Assembly (NCBI GenBank): GCA_947474565.1
Contig: CANJIS010000002.1
Span: 62,001-126,000, forward strand
From: Alphaproteobacteria bacterium
Lineage (GTDB): Bacteria; Pseudomonadota; Alphaproteobacteria; Micropepsales; Micropepsaceae
Direction of reading: 5' to 3'
Length of the DNA stretch: 64,000 nucleotides
In this document: piece by piece, positions 53,533 through 62,892 of the stretch
Layout: every line of letters begins with the position of its first letter
Numbering within the stretch: position 1 is the stretch's first letter
The notes under the pieces: generated by a model
Seen by the model: only the letters and a program-made list of their open reading frames with translations
The model's database searches: none
Told to the model about the DNA's origin: nothing
Translations under genes and position numbers: made by a program

Positions 53533-56190
53533 CTAGGACAATTTTTTCTTCAAGTCATATAGCGCTTCCAGCGCCTGTTTGGGCGTCAGCGTATCGGGCT
53601 CAATCGCGGCCAAAGCCTCTTCCACGGCATTGATTTTGGGCTTGGGCGCGGTGGCGCCGAACAGCGGCAATTCATCAATATGGGCCAGCGGGGTATGGCC
53701 TTCGCGGCCTTCTTCCAGCGCCGCCAGCACTTCTTCGGCCCGCAGCACCACGCTTTGCGGCAGGCCCGCCAGCTTGGCGACATGAATGCCGTAGGAGCGA
53801 TCGGCGGCGCCCGGCGTCACTTCATGCAGGAAGACGATAGTGTCGTTCCATTCCTTCACCTTCATGGTGACGGGCGCCATGGAGGAAAGCCTTTCGCACA
53901 GCGCCACCATCTCATGATAGTGCGTGGCGAACAGGGCGCGGCTTTTGTTGGTCTCGTGCAGATGTTCTGCCGCTGCCCAGGCAATCGCCAAACCGTCATA
54001 GGTGGCCGTGCCGCGGCCGATCTCGTCCAATATCACCAGGCTCTTTTCCGTTGCCTGATTGAGAATGGCGGAGGTCTCCACCATTTCGACCATGAAGGTG
54101 GAGCGGCCGGCGGCCAGATCATCGCCTGCGCCCACGCGGCTGAACAGCCGATCCACAATACCGATATGCGCCGCTTCGGCCGGAACGAAGCTTCCCATCT
54201 GGGCGAGAATGGCGATCAGCGCGTTCTGGCGCAGAAAGGTGGATTTGCCCGCCATGTTCGGGCCGGTCACCAGCCACAAGCGGCCTTTTGAATTGGCCGA
54301 GAGATCGCAATCATTCGGCACGAAAGCCCGCGCCGACGAGGATTTCAAAACCGCTTCCACCACCGGATGGCGGCCGCGCTGAATCTTGAACGACAGGCCA
54401 TTGTCCATCGTTGGGCGGACGTAAGCCGCCACCACCGAAAGTTCAGCCAGCGATATGGATACGTCCAAGGCCGCCAGCGCGCCGGCGATGGCGGCCAGGG
54501 GCTCGCTGTTTTCCAGCGCCAGCGCTGTCATCTCGTCAAACAGCGCCTTTTCCAGCGCGAGCGATTGCTCTGCGGCTTCGGCGATGCGGCTGGCAAGACT
54601 GGCCAGCTCATCGGTGGAAAAACGCACCGCCCCGGCCATGGTCTGGCGATGGCGGAACAGATCCTTGTTCGCCATCAGCTTGTCGGCATGTTGCTGTGTC
54701 ACTTCGATGAAGTAACCCAAGACGCCGTTATGCTTGATCTTGAGCTGGGCCACGCCGCTTTCCTGGCGATAGCGGCTTTCCAATGTGGCGATTACCCGGC
54801 GGGATTCATCGCGCAGGGCCCGCACTTCATCCAAAGGCGCATGCACGCCCGCGCGGACAAAGCCGCCGTCGCGGGTGAAGAACGGCGGCTCATCCACCAG
54901 CAGCAGATTGAGCTTGTCGGCCAGGGTGGAGACCGCAACCAGGCTTTGGGTGATGGCGTCGCTGGCGGCCACCGCTTCGCCGGTGAGCGCAATGCCGGAA
55001 AGTCCATCGCGCAAGGCGCGCGCCGCTTTGACGGCATCGCGGATATTGGAGAGATCGCGCGGGCCGCCGCGCTGCACCGACAATCGGCTCAGGCCACGCG
55101 ACAGATCGAGCGCGGCGCGGAGCGCTTCCCGCAAGCGGCGGCGCAGCTCCGGATTTTTGGCGAACAATTCCACCGCATCATGCCGTGCCGCGATGGTCTT
55201 CACATCGGTGAGCGGGGCTGCCAGCCGCGAGGCCAGTTCGCGCGCGCCGGCCGCCGTCACGGTGAAATCAATGGTGGCAAGAAGGGTGCCGGCGCGGCCG
55301 CCCGAAAGCGTTTCCGTGAGTTCCAGATTGCGACGGGTGGCGGCGTCAATCGCCATGAAATGCGAAGGCGCAACTTTGGCCAACCGCCCCAGCGCGACGC
55401 GCTTACCTTTCTGGGTAAGATCGAGATAGGCGACCAGGGCGCCCGCCGCCGACAATTCCGCGCGCGAAAAGCTGCCAAGGCCATCGAGCGATATCAAGCC
55501 GTAATGGCCCGTGAGCGCGCGTTCACCCGCAGCAGAGTCAAACCGCGATGACGGCAACGGCGATAGCGCCGGGCCCAGCGACTTCAGCAACGGCGCCAGC
55601 GCCTCATGGGCCAGCAGCGCATCGGGGACCAAAAGCTCGCGCGGATTGATGCGAGCCAATTCGGCGGCGATATCATTTTCACGTAAGCCCGAAACCTGGA
55701 ACAGGCCGGTGGACATGTCGGCGCAGGCCAGCGCGAAATCATTTCCCGCGCGGCCCAGCGCGGCCAGCATATTGGCGGCGCGTGCTTCCAGCAGGGAATC
55801 TTCCGTCAGCGTGCCGGGTGTCACCAACCGCACGACATCGCGGCGCACCACCGATTTGGAGCCGCGCTTTTTGGCTTCGGCCGGGTCTTCCTGCTGTTCG
55901 CACACCGCCACCCGGAAACCCTTACGGATCAGTTTTTCCAGGTAGCTTTCGGCGGCATGGACCGGCACGCCGCACATGGGAATGTCTTCGCCCTGATGCT
56001 TGCCGCGTTTGGTCAGCGCGATGTCGAGGGCTTCCGAGGCGCGTACGGCGTCGTCGAAAAACAGCTCATAGAAATCGCCCATGCGATAGAACAGCAGATA
56101 ATCGGTATGCGCCTGCTTGATGCCCAGATACTGGGCCATCATGGGGGTGGCTTCCGCTTGCCCCAGTACAAAATCCGGCTGCTCGTTCAT
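53533..56190 (-). CDS. mutS: DNA mismatch repair protein MutS
   Basis: This 885-residue mismatch sensor has all domains in order. The mismatch-binding N-terminal domain contains [18 protein letters not shown] (the Phe-x-Glu wedge near residue 39). The connector and lever domains follow, then the ATPase with Walker [16 protein letters not shown], Walker [17 protein letters not shown] and [13 protein letters not shown]-terminal dimer region follows. The length is normal (850-900). It is divergent from the M20 peptidase gene. Confidence 0.97.
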   Translation of the reverse strand: MNEQPDFVLGQAEATPMMAQYLGIKQAHTDYLLFYRMGDFYELFFDDAVRASEALDIALTKRGKHQGEDIPMCGVPVHAAESYLEKLIRKGFRVAVCEQQEDPAEAKKRGSKSVVRRDVVRLVTPGTLTEDSLLEARAANMLAALGRAGNDFALACADMSTGLFQVSGLRENDIAAELARINPRELLVPDALLAHEALAPLLKSLGPALSPLPSSRFDSAAGERALTGHYGLISLDGLGSFSRAELSAAGALVAYLDLTQKGKRVALGRLAKVAPSHFMAIDAATRRNLELTETLSGGRAGTLLATIDFTVTAAGARELASRLAAPLTDVKTIAARHDAVELFAKNPELRRRLREALRAALDLSRGLSRLSVQRGGPRDLSNIRDAVKAARALRDGLSGIALTGEAVAASDAITQSLVAVSTLADKLNLLLVDEPPFFTRDGGFVRAGVHAPLDEVRALRDESRRVIATLESRYRQESGVAQLKIKHNGVLGYFIEVTQQHADKLMANKDLFRHRQTMAGAVRFSTDELASLASRIAEAAEQSLALEKALFDEMTALALENSEPLAAIAGALAALDVSISLAELSVVAAYVRPTMDNGLSFKIQRGRHPVVEAVLKSSSARAFVPNDCDLSANSKGRLWLVTGPNMAGKSTFLRQNALIAILAQMGSFVPAEAAHIGIVDRLFSRVGAGDDLAAGRSTFMVEMVETSAILNQATEKSLVILDEIGRGTATYDGLAIAWAAAEHLHETNKSRALFATHYHEMVALCERLSSMAPVTMKVKEWNDTIVFLHEVTPGAADRSYGIHVAKLAGLPQSVVLRAEEVLAALEEGREGHTPLAHIDELPLFGATAPKPKINAVEEALAAIEPDTLTPKQALEALYDLKKKLS

Positions 56191-56272
56191 GGGCCGGAAC
56201 CTAGCAAGGCCCCGCCCCCAGGGCGAGTTTCCGGCCCTCCCGATATTGTGGATGGGCTGGTATCATGTGGCC

Positions 56273-57679
56273 ATGGACGCCCAAAAAACCGCCCGCTTTA
56301 TGGAAAGCATCTGGGATAACGCGATCATTCCGGCACTGACCGATTATATCGCCATCCCTGCCAAGAGCCCGGCCTTCGATCCCGATTGGGAGAAAAACGG
56401 CCATATGGAAAAGGCGGTGAAACTGTTCGAGGCCTGGGCCACGGAAAAACTCAAAGCCCTGCCCGGCGCGACGCTGGAGGTAATCCGCCAAGCCGGGCGC
56501 ACGCCGCTGCTCTTTATCGAAGTGCCGGGAGAAGCCCGCGGTACTATTCTTATGTATGGCCATCTCGACAAACAGCCGGAGATGAAAGGCTGGAGCACTG
56601 GGCCGTGGGAGCCGGTGATCCGGAACGGAAAACTATATGGCCGCGGCGGCGCGGATGATGGCTACGCCATGTTCGCCAGCCTGTCGGCATTGTTGGCGCT
56701 GAAAGATCAAGGGGCCGCGCACGCCCGGGTCGTCATTCTGATCGAAGCATCGGAAGAATCCGGTTCGCCCGATCTGCCTTTTTATGTCGACCATCTCGCC
56801 ACGCGGATCGACACGCCGGATCTGGTTGTGTGTCTGGATTCCGGTTGCGGCAATTACGAGCAGCTTTGGCTCACCACATCCTTGCGCGGCAACCTGATTG
56901 GCAATCTCACCGTCAAGGTTCTGACCGAAGGCGTGCATTCCGGCGCCGCCAGCGGCATCGTGCCGTCATCCTTCCGCATCGCCCGCCAACTTTTGTCGCG
57001 CATCGAAGACGAAGAGACCGGCGCCATGACATTGCAGCCCTTGTTCGCGGACATCCCGCCGGAGCGGATCGAACAGGCGCGGGCAACCGCGAAAATACTG
57101 GGCGACACGGTGTGGCGTGAAATGCCGTTCGACGGCGGCACGCGGCCGATGGGCGAAGACAATGTCGAATTGATCCTGAACCGCACCTGGCGGCCACAAC
57201 TGGCCGTCACCGGGATGGATGGTTATCCCCTGCCGGAGAATGGCGGCAATGTGCTTTTGCCTTATTCCACGCTGAAATTATCGCTGCGCCTGCCGCCCAC
57301 CGTTCACGCCGATATCGCGATTCAGGCGATGAAAAAGGCGCTGGAGGAAAACCCGCCTTATCACGCCGAAGTAAATTTCGACGATCCGGCCGCCGATAAT
57401 GGGTGGAACGCACCCACGCTTTCGCCCTGGCTGGCCAAGGCGCTGGACAAGGCCAGCATGGAAGCCTTCGGCAAACCGGCAGGCTTTATCGGCGAAGGCG
57501 GCTCGATTCCCTTCATGGCAATGCTGGGCGCGAAATTTCCTCAGACCCAATTTGTCGTGACTGGCGTGTTGGGACCGCATTCCAATGCTCATGGGCCGAA
57601 CGAATTCCTGCATATCGCGTTTGCCAAGAAGCTGTCCGCCTGTATTGCTTCCATCCTAGCGGACCATGGAGCGCACTGA
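56273..57679 (+). CDS. M20 family metallopeptidase
   Basis: This 468-residue cytosolic enzyme has the di-zinc motifs YGHLDKQPEMKGW (His and Asp), GRGGADDGYAMF (bridging Asp), EASEESGSPDL (catalytic Glu and ligand), CLDSGCGNY and GPHSNAHGPNE (last His). A lid/dimerisation domain sits in the middle. It resembles bacterial dipeptidases close to carnosinase/CNDP. The substrate is unknown; dipeptides are likely. The start ATG at 56273 is preferred over one 52 codons upstream that overlaps mutS. The stop shares one base with the tspO start. Confidence 0.9.
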   Translation: MDAQKTARFMESIWDNAIIPALTDYIAIPAKSPAFDPDWEKNGHMEKAVKLFEAWATEKLKALPGATLEVIRQAGRTPLLFIEVPGEARGTILMYGHLDKQPEMKGWSTGPWEPVIRNGKLYGRGGADDGYAMFASLSALLALKDQGAAHARVVILIEASEESGSPDLPFYVDHLATRIDTPDLVVCLDSGCGNYEQLWLTTSLRGNLIGNLTVKVLTEGVHSGAASGIVPSSFRIARQLLSRIEDEETGAMTLQPLFADIPPERIEQARATAKILGDTVWREMPFDGGTRPMGEDNVELILNRTWRPQLAVTGMDGYPLPENGGNVLLPYSTLKLSLRLPPTVHADIAIQAMKKALEENPPYHAEVNFDDPAADNGWNAPTLSPWLAKALDKASMEAFGKPAGFIGEGGSIPFMAMLGAKFPQTQFVVTGVLGPHSNAHGPNEFLHIAFAKKLSACIASILADHGAH

Positions 57680-58173
57680 TGTTTCTGGATCGTGGTGAAG
57701 ACGTAAAACACGCAGAGAACCGGCCCTTGCTGGCCTTCATTCTGGTGACGCTGTTTATCGGCGCAGGCGCCACGGTGTTCACCGAACCGTCCATTCCCAC
57801 CTGGTATGCCGGGCTCAACCACCCGTCCTACGCGCCTCCCAACTGGGTTTTCGCGCCGGTCTGGACCACGCTTTATGTTCTGATGGCGGTGGCGGCCTGG
57901 CGGGTGTGGCGCAAGACCGGCATGAACAGTAACCCGCTCATCGCCTATGCCGTGCAGCTGGTGCTGAACTTCGCCTGGAGTGGAATTTTCTTTGCCCTGC
58001 ATCAGATCGGCTGGGCGCTGGTGGAAATTCTGACACTGGATCTGGCGATCCTGGTGACCACCATTCTGTTCTTCCGCCGCGACCGGCTGGCAGGTTTGCT
58101 GTTCCTGCCCTATCTGGCCTGGTCCTTGTTCGCGAGCTTTTTGACCTGTGGCTTCTGGCAGCTAAACGGCTGA
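57679..58173 (+). CDS. tspO: TspO/MBR family protein
   Basis: This 164-residue membrane protein has five transmembrane helices and the tryptophan-rich TspO signature: WYAGLNHPSYAPPNWVFAPVWTTLYVLMAVAAWRVWR, then NFAWSGIFFALHQIGWALVEI and LPYLAWSLFASFLTCGFW. TspO binds porphyrins and cholesterol-like ligands and tunes tetrapyrrole and stress responses. The TGATG overlap couples it to the M20 peptidase gene. Confidence 0.94.
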   Translation: MFLDRGEDVKHAENRPLLAFILVTLFIGAGATVFTEPSIPTWYAGLNHPSYAPPNWVFAPVWTTLYVLMAVAAWRVWRKTGMNSNPLIAYAVQLVLNFAWSGIFFALHQIGWALVEILTLDLAILVTTILFFRRDRLAGLLFLPYLAWSLFASFLTCGFWQLNG

Positions 58174-58195
58174 AAAGATTCCGCTGTTTCCGGCA

Positions 58196-58224
58196 CTTGG
58201 CATTGGCCGAAACCTTCCTATATA
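58196..58224 (+). promoter_or_regulatory. RpoH (sigma-32) heat-shock promoter of dnaK
   Basis: CTTG (58196-58199), 17 bases, then CCTATAT (58217-58223) matches the alphaproteobacterial RpoH consensus CTTG-N17-CYTATNT exactly. It is about 118 bases upstream of the dnaK ATG, leaving a long 5' leader. Confidence 0.85.
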
Positions 58225-58320
58225 CCCCCAGTCGTCAGTGCGGGCTTTTGCCAACATCTGATTTTATTAATATTTTCAAAGGGATGGGCCGGAAGACGCC
58301 GTCAGGGTCAGGACCCCATG

Positions 58321-58333
58321 CCCCAAGAAGGGG
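58321..58333 (+). promoter_or_regulatory. Hairpin covering the dnaK ribosome binding site
   Basis: CCCC (58321-58324) can pair with GGGG (58330-58333), hiding the AAGGGG ribosome site that lies 8 bases before the ATG. A second small stem, GGGT/ACCC (58305-58316), sits just upstream. This could be a simple RNA thermometer, but the stem is short. Confidence 0.4.
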
Positions 58334-58341
58334 AATAACCC

Positions 58342-60273
58342 ATGGCTAAAGTAATCGGCATCGATCTGGGCACCACCAATAGCTGCGTTGCGGTGATGGA
58401 GGGATCGGCCCCCAAAGTGATCGAGAACGCGGAAGGCGCGCGCACCACGCCCTCCATCGTGGCTTTCGCCCCGGATGGCGAACGCCTGATCGGCCAGCCC
58501 GCCAAGCGGCAGGGCGTTACCAATCCCGAATTCACCTTCTTCGCGATCAAGCGGCTGATCGGCCGCCGCTTTGACGATCCCATGACCAAGAAGGACATGG
58601 GCATGGTGCCCTACACCATCGTCAAAGCCGACAATGGCGATGCCTGGGTCGCGGGCCGCGAGAACAAGAAGTTCAGCCCCTCGGAAATTTCCGCCTTCAC
58701 GCTCATCAAGATGAAGGAAACCGCCGAAGCCCATCTGGGTGAGAAAGTCACCCAGGCGGTCATCACTGTTCCCGCCTATTTCAATGACGCCCAGCGCCAA
58801 GCAACCAAGGACGCCGGCAAAGTCGCGGGCCTGGAAGTGCTTCGCATCATCAACGAGCCCACCGCCGCGGCGCTGGCGTACGGCCTGGACAAGAAACAGT
58901 CCGGCACCATCGCGGTCTATGACCTTGGCGGCGGCACCTTCGACGTGTCGGTGCTGGAAATCGGCGACGGCGTGTTCGAAGTGAAATCCACCAACGGCGA
59001 TACCTTCCTGGGCGGCGAAGACTTTGACATTCGTGTCGTCAATTTCCTGGCTGATGAATTCAAGAAGGAAAACGGCATTGACCTGCGCAGCGACCGCCTG
59101 GCGTTGCAGCGCCTGAAGGACGCCGCTGAAAAGGCCAAGATCGAACTGTCTTCGGCGCAGCAAACCGAAGTGAATCTGCCCTTCATCACCGCCGATGCTT
59201 CAGGCCCCAAGCATCTGACCATCAAGATCACGCGCGCCAAGCTGGAATCGCTGGTGGATGACCTGATCCAGAAGACTCTCGGCCCCGTGAAGCAGGCGCT
59301 GAAGGATGCCGGTGTTACCAACAGCCAGATCGACGAAGTGATCCTGGTTGGCGGCATGACCCGCATGCCCAAGGTACAAGAAGCGGTGAAGGCGCTGTTC
59401 GGCAAGGAGCCGCACAAGGGTGTCAATCCCGATGAAGTGGTCGCCATTGGCGCTGCGATTCAAGGCGGCGTGCTGAAGGGCGAAGTCAAAGACGTGCTGC
59501 TGCTGGACGTCACCCCGCTGTCGCTGGGCATTGAAACCCTGGGCGGCGTGTTCACGCGCCTGATCGACCGTAACACCACCATCCCGACCAAGAAGAGCCA
59601 GATCTTCTCGACCGCGGAGGACAACCAGACGGCCGTCACCATCAATGTGTTCCAGGGCGAACGTGAAATGGCGGTTGATAACAAATCGCTGGGCCGTTTC
59701 GACCTGCAGGGCATTCCGCCCGCGCCGCGTGGCGTGCCGCAGATCGAGGTGACTTTTGACATCGACGCCAACGGCATTGTCAGCGTCACCGCCAAGGACA
59801 AGGCCACCAGCAAAGAGCAGCAGATCCGCATCCAGGCCAGCGGCGGCCTTTCCGACGCCGACATCCAGAAGATGGTCAAGGAAGCCGAGGCACACGCCGG
59901 CGAGGACAAATCGCGCCGCGAAGCGGTAGAAGCCAAGAACCAGGCCGACGCGCTGGTGCATTCGACCGAGAAGGCGATGGCCGAGCATGGCGACAAGGTG
60001 GACGCCGGCACCAAGACGGAAATTGAAGGCGCGCTTGCCAGCCTGAAAAAGGCGATCAAGGGCGACGATGCCGAAGACATCAAGGCCAAGACCAACACCC
60101 TGGCCCAGGCTTCGATGAAGCTGGGCGAGGCCATGTACAAGGCGCAGCAGGCGGAAGGCGCGGCCGGCGATGCCGCCGCCGATGGCGCAGGCAACGCGCC
60201 CAAGCCGGACGACAATGTCGTGGACGCCGACTTCGAAGAAGTCGACGACAACGACAAGAAGGGCTCGGCGTAA
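58342..60273 (+). CDS. dnaK: Molecular chaperone DnaK (Hsp70)
   Basis: This 643-residue Hsp70 has the ATPase motifs [32 protein letters not shown] and [14 protein letters not shown], the EEVD-like acidic end ([15 protein letters not shown]), and a substrate domain ([18 protein letters not shown]). The length and order are normal. An RpoH promoter and a possible thermosensor precede it. A hairpin between dnaK and dnaJ may reduce dnaJ expression. GrpE is not in this window. Confidence 0.98.
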   Translation: MAKVIGIDLGTTNSCVAVMEGSAPKVIENAEGARTTPSIVAFAPDGERLIGQPAKRQGVTNPEFTFFAIKRLIGRRFDDPMTKKDMGMVPYTIVKADNGDAWVAGRENKKFSPSEISAFTLIKMKETAEAHLGEKVTQAVITVPAYFNDAQRQATKDAGKVAGLEVLRIINEPTAAALAYGLDKKQSGTIAVYDLGGGTFDVSVLEIGDGVFEVKSTNGDTFLGGEDFDIRVVNFLADEFKKENGIDLRSDRLALQRLKDAAEKAKIELSSAQQTEVNLPFITADASGPKHLTIKITRAKLESLVDDLIQKTLGPVKQALKDAGVTNSQIDEVILVGGMTRMPKVQEAVKALFGKEPHKGVNPDEVVAIGAAIQGGVLKGEVKDVLLLDVTPLSLGIETLGGVFTRLIDRNTTIPTKKSQIFSTAEDNQTAVTINVFQGEREMAVDNKSLGRFDLQGIPPAPRGVPQIEVTFDIDANGIVSVTAKDKATSKEQQIRIQASGGLSDADIQKMVKEAEAHAGEDKSRREAVEAKNQADALVHSTEKAMAEHGDKVDAGTKTEIEGALASLKKAIKGDDAEDIKAKTNTLAQASMKLGEAMYKAQQAEGAAGDAAADGAGNAPKPDDNVVDADFEEVDDNDKKGSA

Positions 60274-60281
60274 CAAGCACC

Positions 60282-60310
60282 GGCCTCTGCGCGGATCGCG
60301 CGCAGAGGCC
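60282..60310 (+). terminator. Hairpin between dnaK and dnaJ
   Basis: GGCCTCTGCGCG (60282-60293) pairs perfectly over 12 bp with CGCGCAGAGGCC (60299-60310) around a 5-base loop. Only a broken U tract (GTTTATT) follows. It may attenuate rather than stop transcription into dnaJ. Confidence 0.75.
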
Positions 60311-60339
60311 GTTTATTATCCGGGGGCGGGTTTGGCGTC

Positions 60340-61476
60340 ATGAAGCGGTGTTACTACGAGACCCTGGAGTGCCAGAAAGGCGCGACCGTCGAGATTCTCA
60401 AAACCAGCTATCGCAAGCTGGCGATGCAATTCCATCCCGACCGCAATCCCGGCGACGCCACTGCCGAAGGCAAATTCAAGGAAATCAACGAAGCCTATGA
60501 CGTCCTGAAGGACGATCAGAAGCGCGCCGCGTATGACCGTTTCGGTCATGCCGCCTTCGAAGCCGGCATGGGCGCGCGCGCCGGCGCTGGCGGCAACCCG
60601 TTCGATTTTGCCGGAAGCTTCTCGGATGTGTTCGAGGATTTCTTCGGCGATCTGATGGGCGGCGAACGCAAGACACGGCGCGGCAATCGCGGCCAGGATC
60701 TGCGCTACAATCTTTCCATCAGCCTGGAAGACGCCTTCCGTGGCCGCAACGCCGAAATCAAAGTGCCCACCACCGTGGCCTGCGAGACCTGCCACGGCTC
60801 AGGCTCGGAGCCCGGTCACAACCCCGAGACCTGCACCACCTGTTCCGGGCATGGCAAGGTGCGCGCCAGCAAGGGCTTCTTCACCATCGAACGCAGCTGC
60901 GGCGCCTGCCGCGGCAGCGGCAAAATCATTCGCCACCCCTGCAAGACCTGCCGCGGCGCGGGCGCGGTGCAGAAAGATCGCCTGCTGAATGTGGATGTGC
61001 CGCCGGGCGTGGAGGAAGGCACGCGCATCCGCCTGTCGGGCGAAGGCGCGGCTGGTTTGGGCGGCGGGCCCAGCGGCGATCTTTATATTTTCCTGTCGGT
61101 GGAGGAACACCCGATCTTCCAGCGCGACGCGCATGACCTGCATTGCCGCGCGCCGGTGTCATTCGTCACTGCCGCCCTGGGCGGCAGCGTCGAAGTGCCC
61201 ACCCTGGATGGGGGCCGCGCCAAGGTGGCGATCCCGGAGGGCGCCCAGAGCGGGCGTCAATTCCGCCTCAAAGACAAGGGCATGCCGGTGCTGCGCTCCA
61301 GCCAGCGGGGCGACCTTTATATCGAAGTGGCGGTTGAGACCCCGGTCAAGCTGACCAAGCGCCAAAAGGAATTGCTGCGTGAATTCGAGAGCGGCAGCCA
61401 GGCGGGGACCCATCCCGAAGCCGAAGGCTTCCTGGCCCGGCTGAAAGAGTTTTGGAACGGCGGCGATCCCGCTTAA
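60340..61476 (+). CDS. dnaJ: Chaperone DnaJ (Hsp40)
   Basis: This 378-residue co-chaperone has the J domain with HPD in [13 protein letters not shown], a Gly-rich linker ([13 protein letters not shown]) and four zinc-finger repeats: [30 protein letters not shown] and [10 protein letters not shown]. The C-terminal substrate domains follow. It stimulates DnaK ATPase and hands over clients. The opening [21 protein letters not shown] is slightly unusual in the first helix, but the fold signatures are complete. It starts 66 bases after dnaK. Confidence 0.97.
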   Translation: MKRCYYETLECQKGATVEILKTSYRKLAMQFHPDRNPGDATAEGKFKEINEAYDVLKDDQKRAAYDRFGHAAFEAGMGARAGAGGNPFDFAGSFSDVFEDFFGDLMGGERKTRRGNRGQDLRYNLSISLEDAFRGRNAEIKVPTTVACETCHGSGSEPGHNPETCTTCSGHGKVRASKGFFTIERSCGACRGSGKIIRHPCKTCRGAGAVQKDRLLNVDVPPGVEEGTRIRLSGEGAAGLGGGPSGDLYIFLSVEEHPIFQRDAHDLHCRAPVSFVTAALGGSVEVPTLDGGRAKVAIPEGAQSGRQFRLKDKGMPVLRSSQRGDLYIEVAVETPVKLTKRQKELLREFESGSQAGTHPEAEGFLARLKEFWNGGDPA

Positions 61477-61486
61477 GCTGGGTTCC

Positions 61487-62062
61487 GTGACAGCCCCCGC
61501 TGAACTGCTCGCTGACAATCTGAGATTTTTGCGCGCCTTGATGGCGCGGCCGAAGAATATTGGCGCCATCGTGCCATCCAGCCGCGCCCTTGCGCGCGCC
61601 ATCGGCCGCGAGCTCGACCCCAGCCGGCCCGGTGCTGTGCTCGAACTGGGCCCCGGCACCGGCGTGATCACGGAAGCCTTGCTGGAGCGCGGTGTGGCGG
61701 CAGAGCGGCTGACCCTGGTGGAGTTCGATGGAGACATGGCCGCCAACCTGACGCGCCGCTTTCCCGGCGTGACTGTGATTCAAGGCGATGCCTTCGATCT
61801 TGGTCACACCTTGGGCGCCAGGACGGAGCAGAATTTCAGCGCCATTGTTTCCGGTTTGCCGCTGCTGAATTTTCCCGCGCCGCGCCGTCACAGCTTTATG
61901 GATGGTGTTTGCCGGCGGCTGGCGCCGGGCGCGCCCTTTGTCCAGTTTTCTTATGGCGTGAATGCTCCGGTCAACGCGCCGTCCGGCTTCAACGTCCGGC
62001 GGACGGCCATGGTCTGGGCCAATCTGCCCCCTGCCCGGGTTTGGGTTTATCGCAAAATCTAA
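61487..62062 (+). CDS. Phospholipid N-methyltransferase-like protein (PmtA family)
   Basis: This 191-residue SAM enzyme starts at a GTG. It has FLRALMARPKNIGAIVPSSRALARAIG, typical of the PmtA/rRNA-dimethylase-like family, then AVLELGPGTGVITEALLERG (motif I) and AIVSGLPLLNFP (the catalytic region). PmtA methylates phosphatidylethanolamine toward phosphatidylcholine, which would suit the PE pathway (psd-pssA) elsewhere in this window. Other SAM substrates are possible. It starts about 10 bases after dnaJ. Confidence 0.8.
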   Translation: MTAPAELLADNLRFLRALMARPKNIGAIVPSSRALARAIGRELDPSRPGAVLELGPGTGVITEALLERGVAAERLTLVEFDGDMAANLTRRFPGVTVIQGDAFDLGHTLGARTEQNFSAIVSGLPLLNFPAPRRHSFMDGVCRRLAPGAPFVQFSYGVNAPVNAPSGFNVRRTAMVWANLPPARVWVYRKI

Positions 62063-62082
62063 GGCAAGCTTATATCTAGGCC

Positions 62083-62835
62083 ATGACCCTGAACGACGAA
62101 GAGCTGGAGCGTTATGCCCGCCACTTGGCGTTGCGAGAGGTTGGCGGCCCCGGCCAGGCCAAGATCCGCAACGCGCGGGTGCTCGTGATCGGCGCGGGCG
62201 GACTGGGCAGCCCCATGGCGCTTTATCTGGCGGCGGCGGGCGTAGGCACGCTGGGATTGGTGGATGACGATGCGGTGTCGCTTTCCAATCTGCAGCGCCA
62301 GATTCTGTTCAAGACCGGGGATGTCGGCCGTTCCAAGACCGAAGCGGCGGCAGAGGCCCTGCAGGCGCTCAACCCGGGCGTCACGGTCGTGCCCCACCCA
62401 GTCCGGCTGACGGCGGAAAACGCCAAAGAGCTGATCGGGGCGTACGACATCATCGCCGACGGCTCGGACAATTTCGAAACCCGCTTTCTGGTCAATGACA
62501 CGTGCAGCGCCTTGAAGAAGACCCTGGTGTTCGCGGCGGTGACGGAATTTGAAGGCCAGCTGGCCACGTTCAAGCCGCATGCCGGCAACTACCCCTGCTA
62601 TCGCTGCCTGAACCCGGCCCTGCCGCCGCCCGGCACCATCCCCAATTGCTCCGAGATCGGCGTGCTGGGAGCCGCAGCCGGGGTGATGGGTTCGCTGGCG
62701 GCCCTGGAAGTCTTGAAGGAAGTGGCGGGCATTGGCGAAGGCCTGGCCGGAAAGCTGCTGGTTTACGAGGCCCTAACTGCCCGCTTCCGCACCATTATAT
62801 TGAACCCCGATCCGGCCTGTCCCCATCTGGGTTAA
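62083..62835 (+). CDS. moeB: MoeB/ThiF-type adenylyltransferase
   Basis: This 250-residue E1-like enzyme adenylates the C-terminus of a small ubiquitin-like sulfur carrier (MoaD or ThiS). It has RNARVLVIGAGGLGSPMALYLAAAGVG, the Arg-finger phrase NLQRQILF, DGSDNFETRFLVNDTC, and the zinc cysteines in YPCYRCLNP. The second zinc pair near the C-terminus reads CPHLG instead of CPxC, so zinc binding may differ. There is no rhodanese domain. Whether it serves molybdopterin or thiamine synthesis is not decided here. Confidence 0.9.
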   Translation: MTLNDEELERYARHLALREVGGPGQAKIRNARVLVIGAGGLGSPMALYLAAAGVGTLGLVDDDAVSLSNLQRQILFKTGDVGRSKTEAAAEALQALNPGVTVVPHPVRLTAENAKELIGAYDIIADGSDNFETRFLVNDTCSALKKTLVFAAVTEFEGQLATFKPHAGNYPCYRCLNPALPPPGTIPNCSEIGVLGAAAGVMGSLAALEVLKEVAGIGEGLAGKLLVYEALTARFRTIILNPDPACPHLG

Positions 62836-62892
62836 CCCAGGTTTAAGCGCGAACAATGCAAACTTCAGGCGCTTCCCGTGCTCTTGGGAGGC

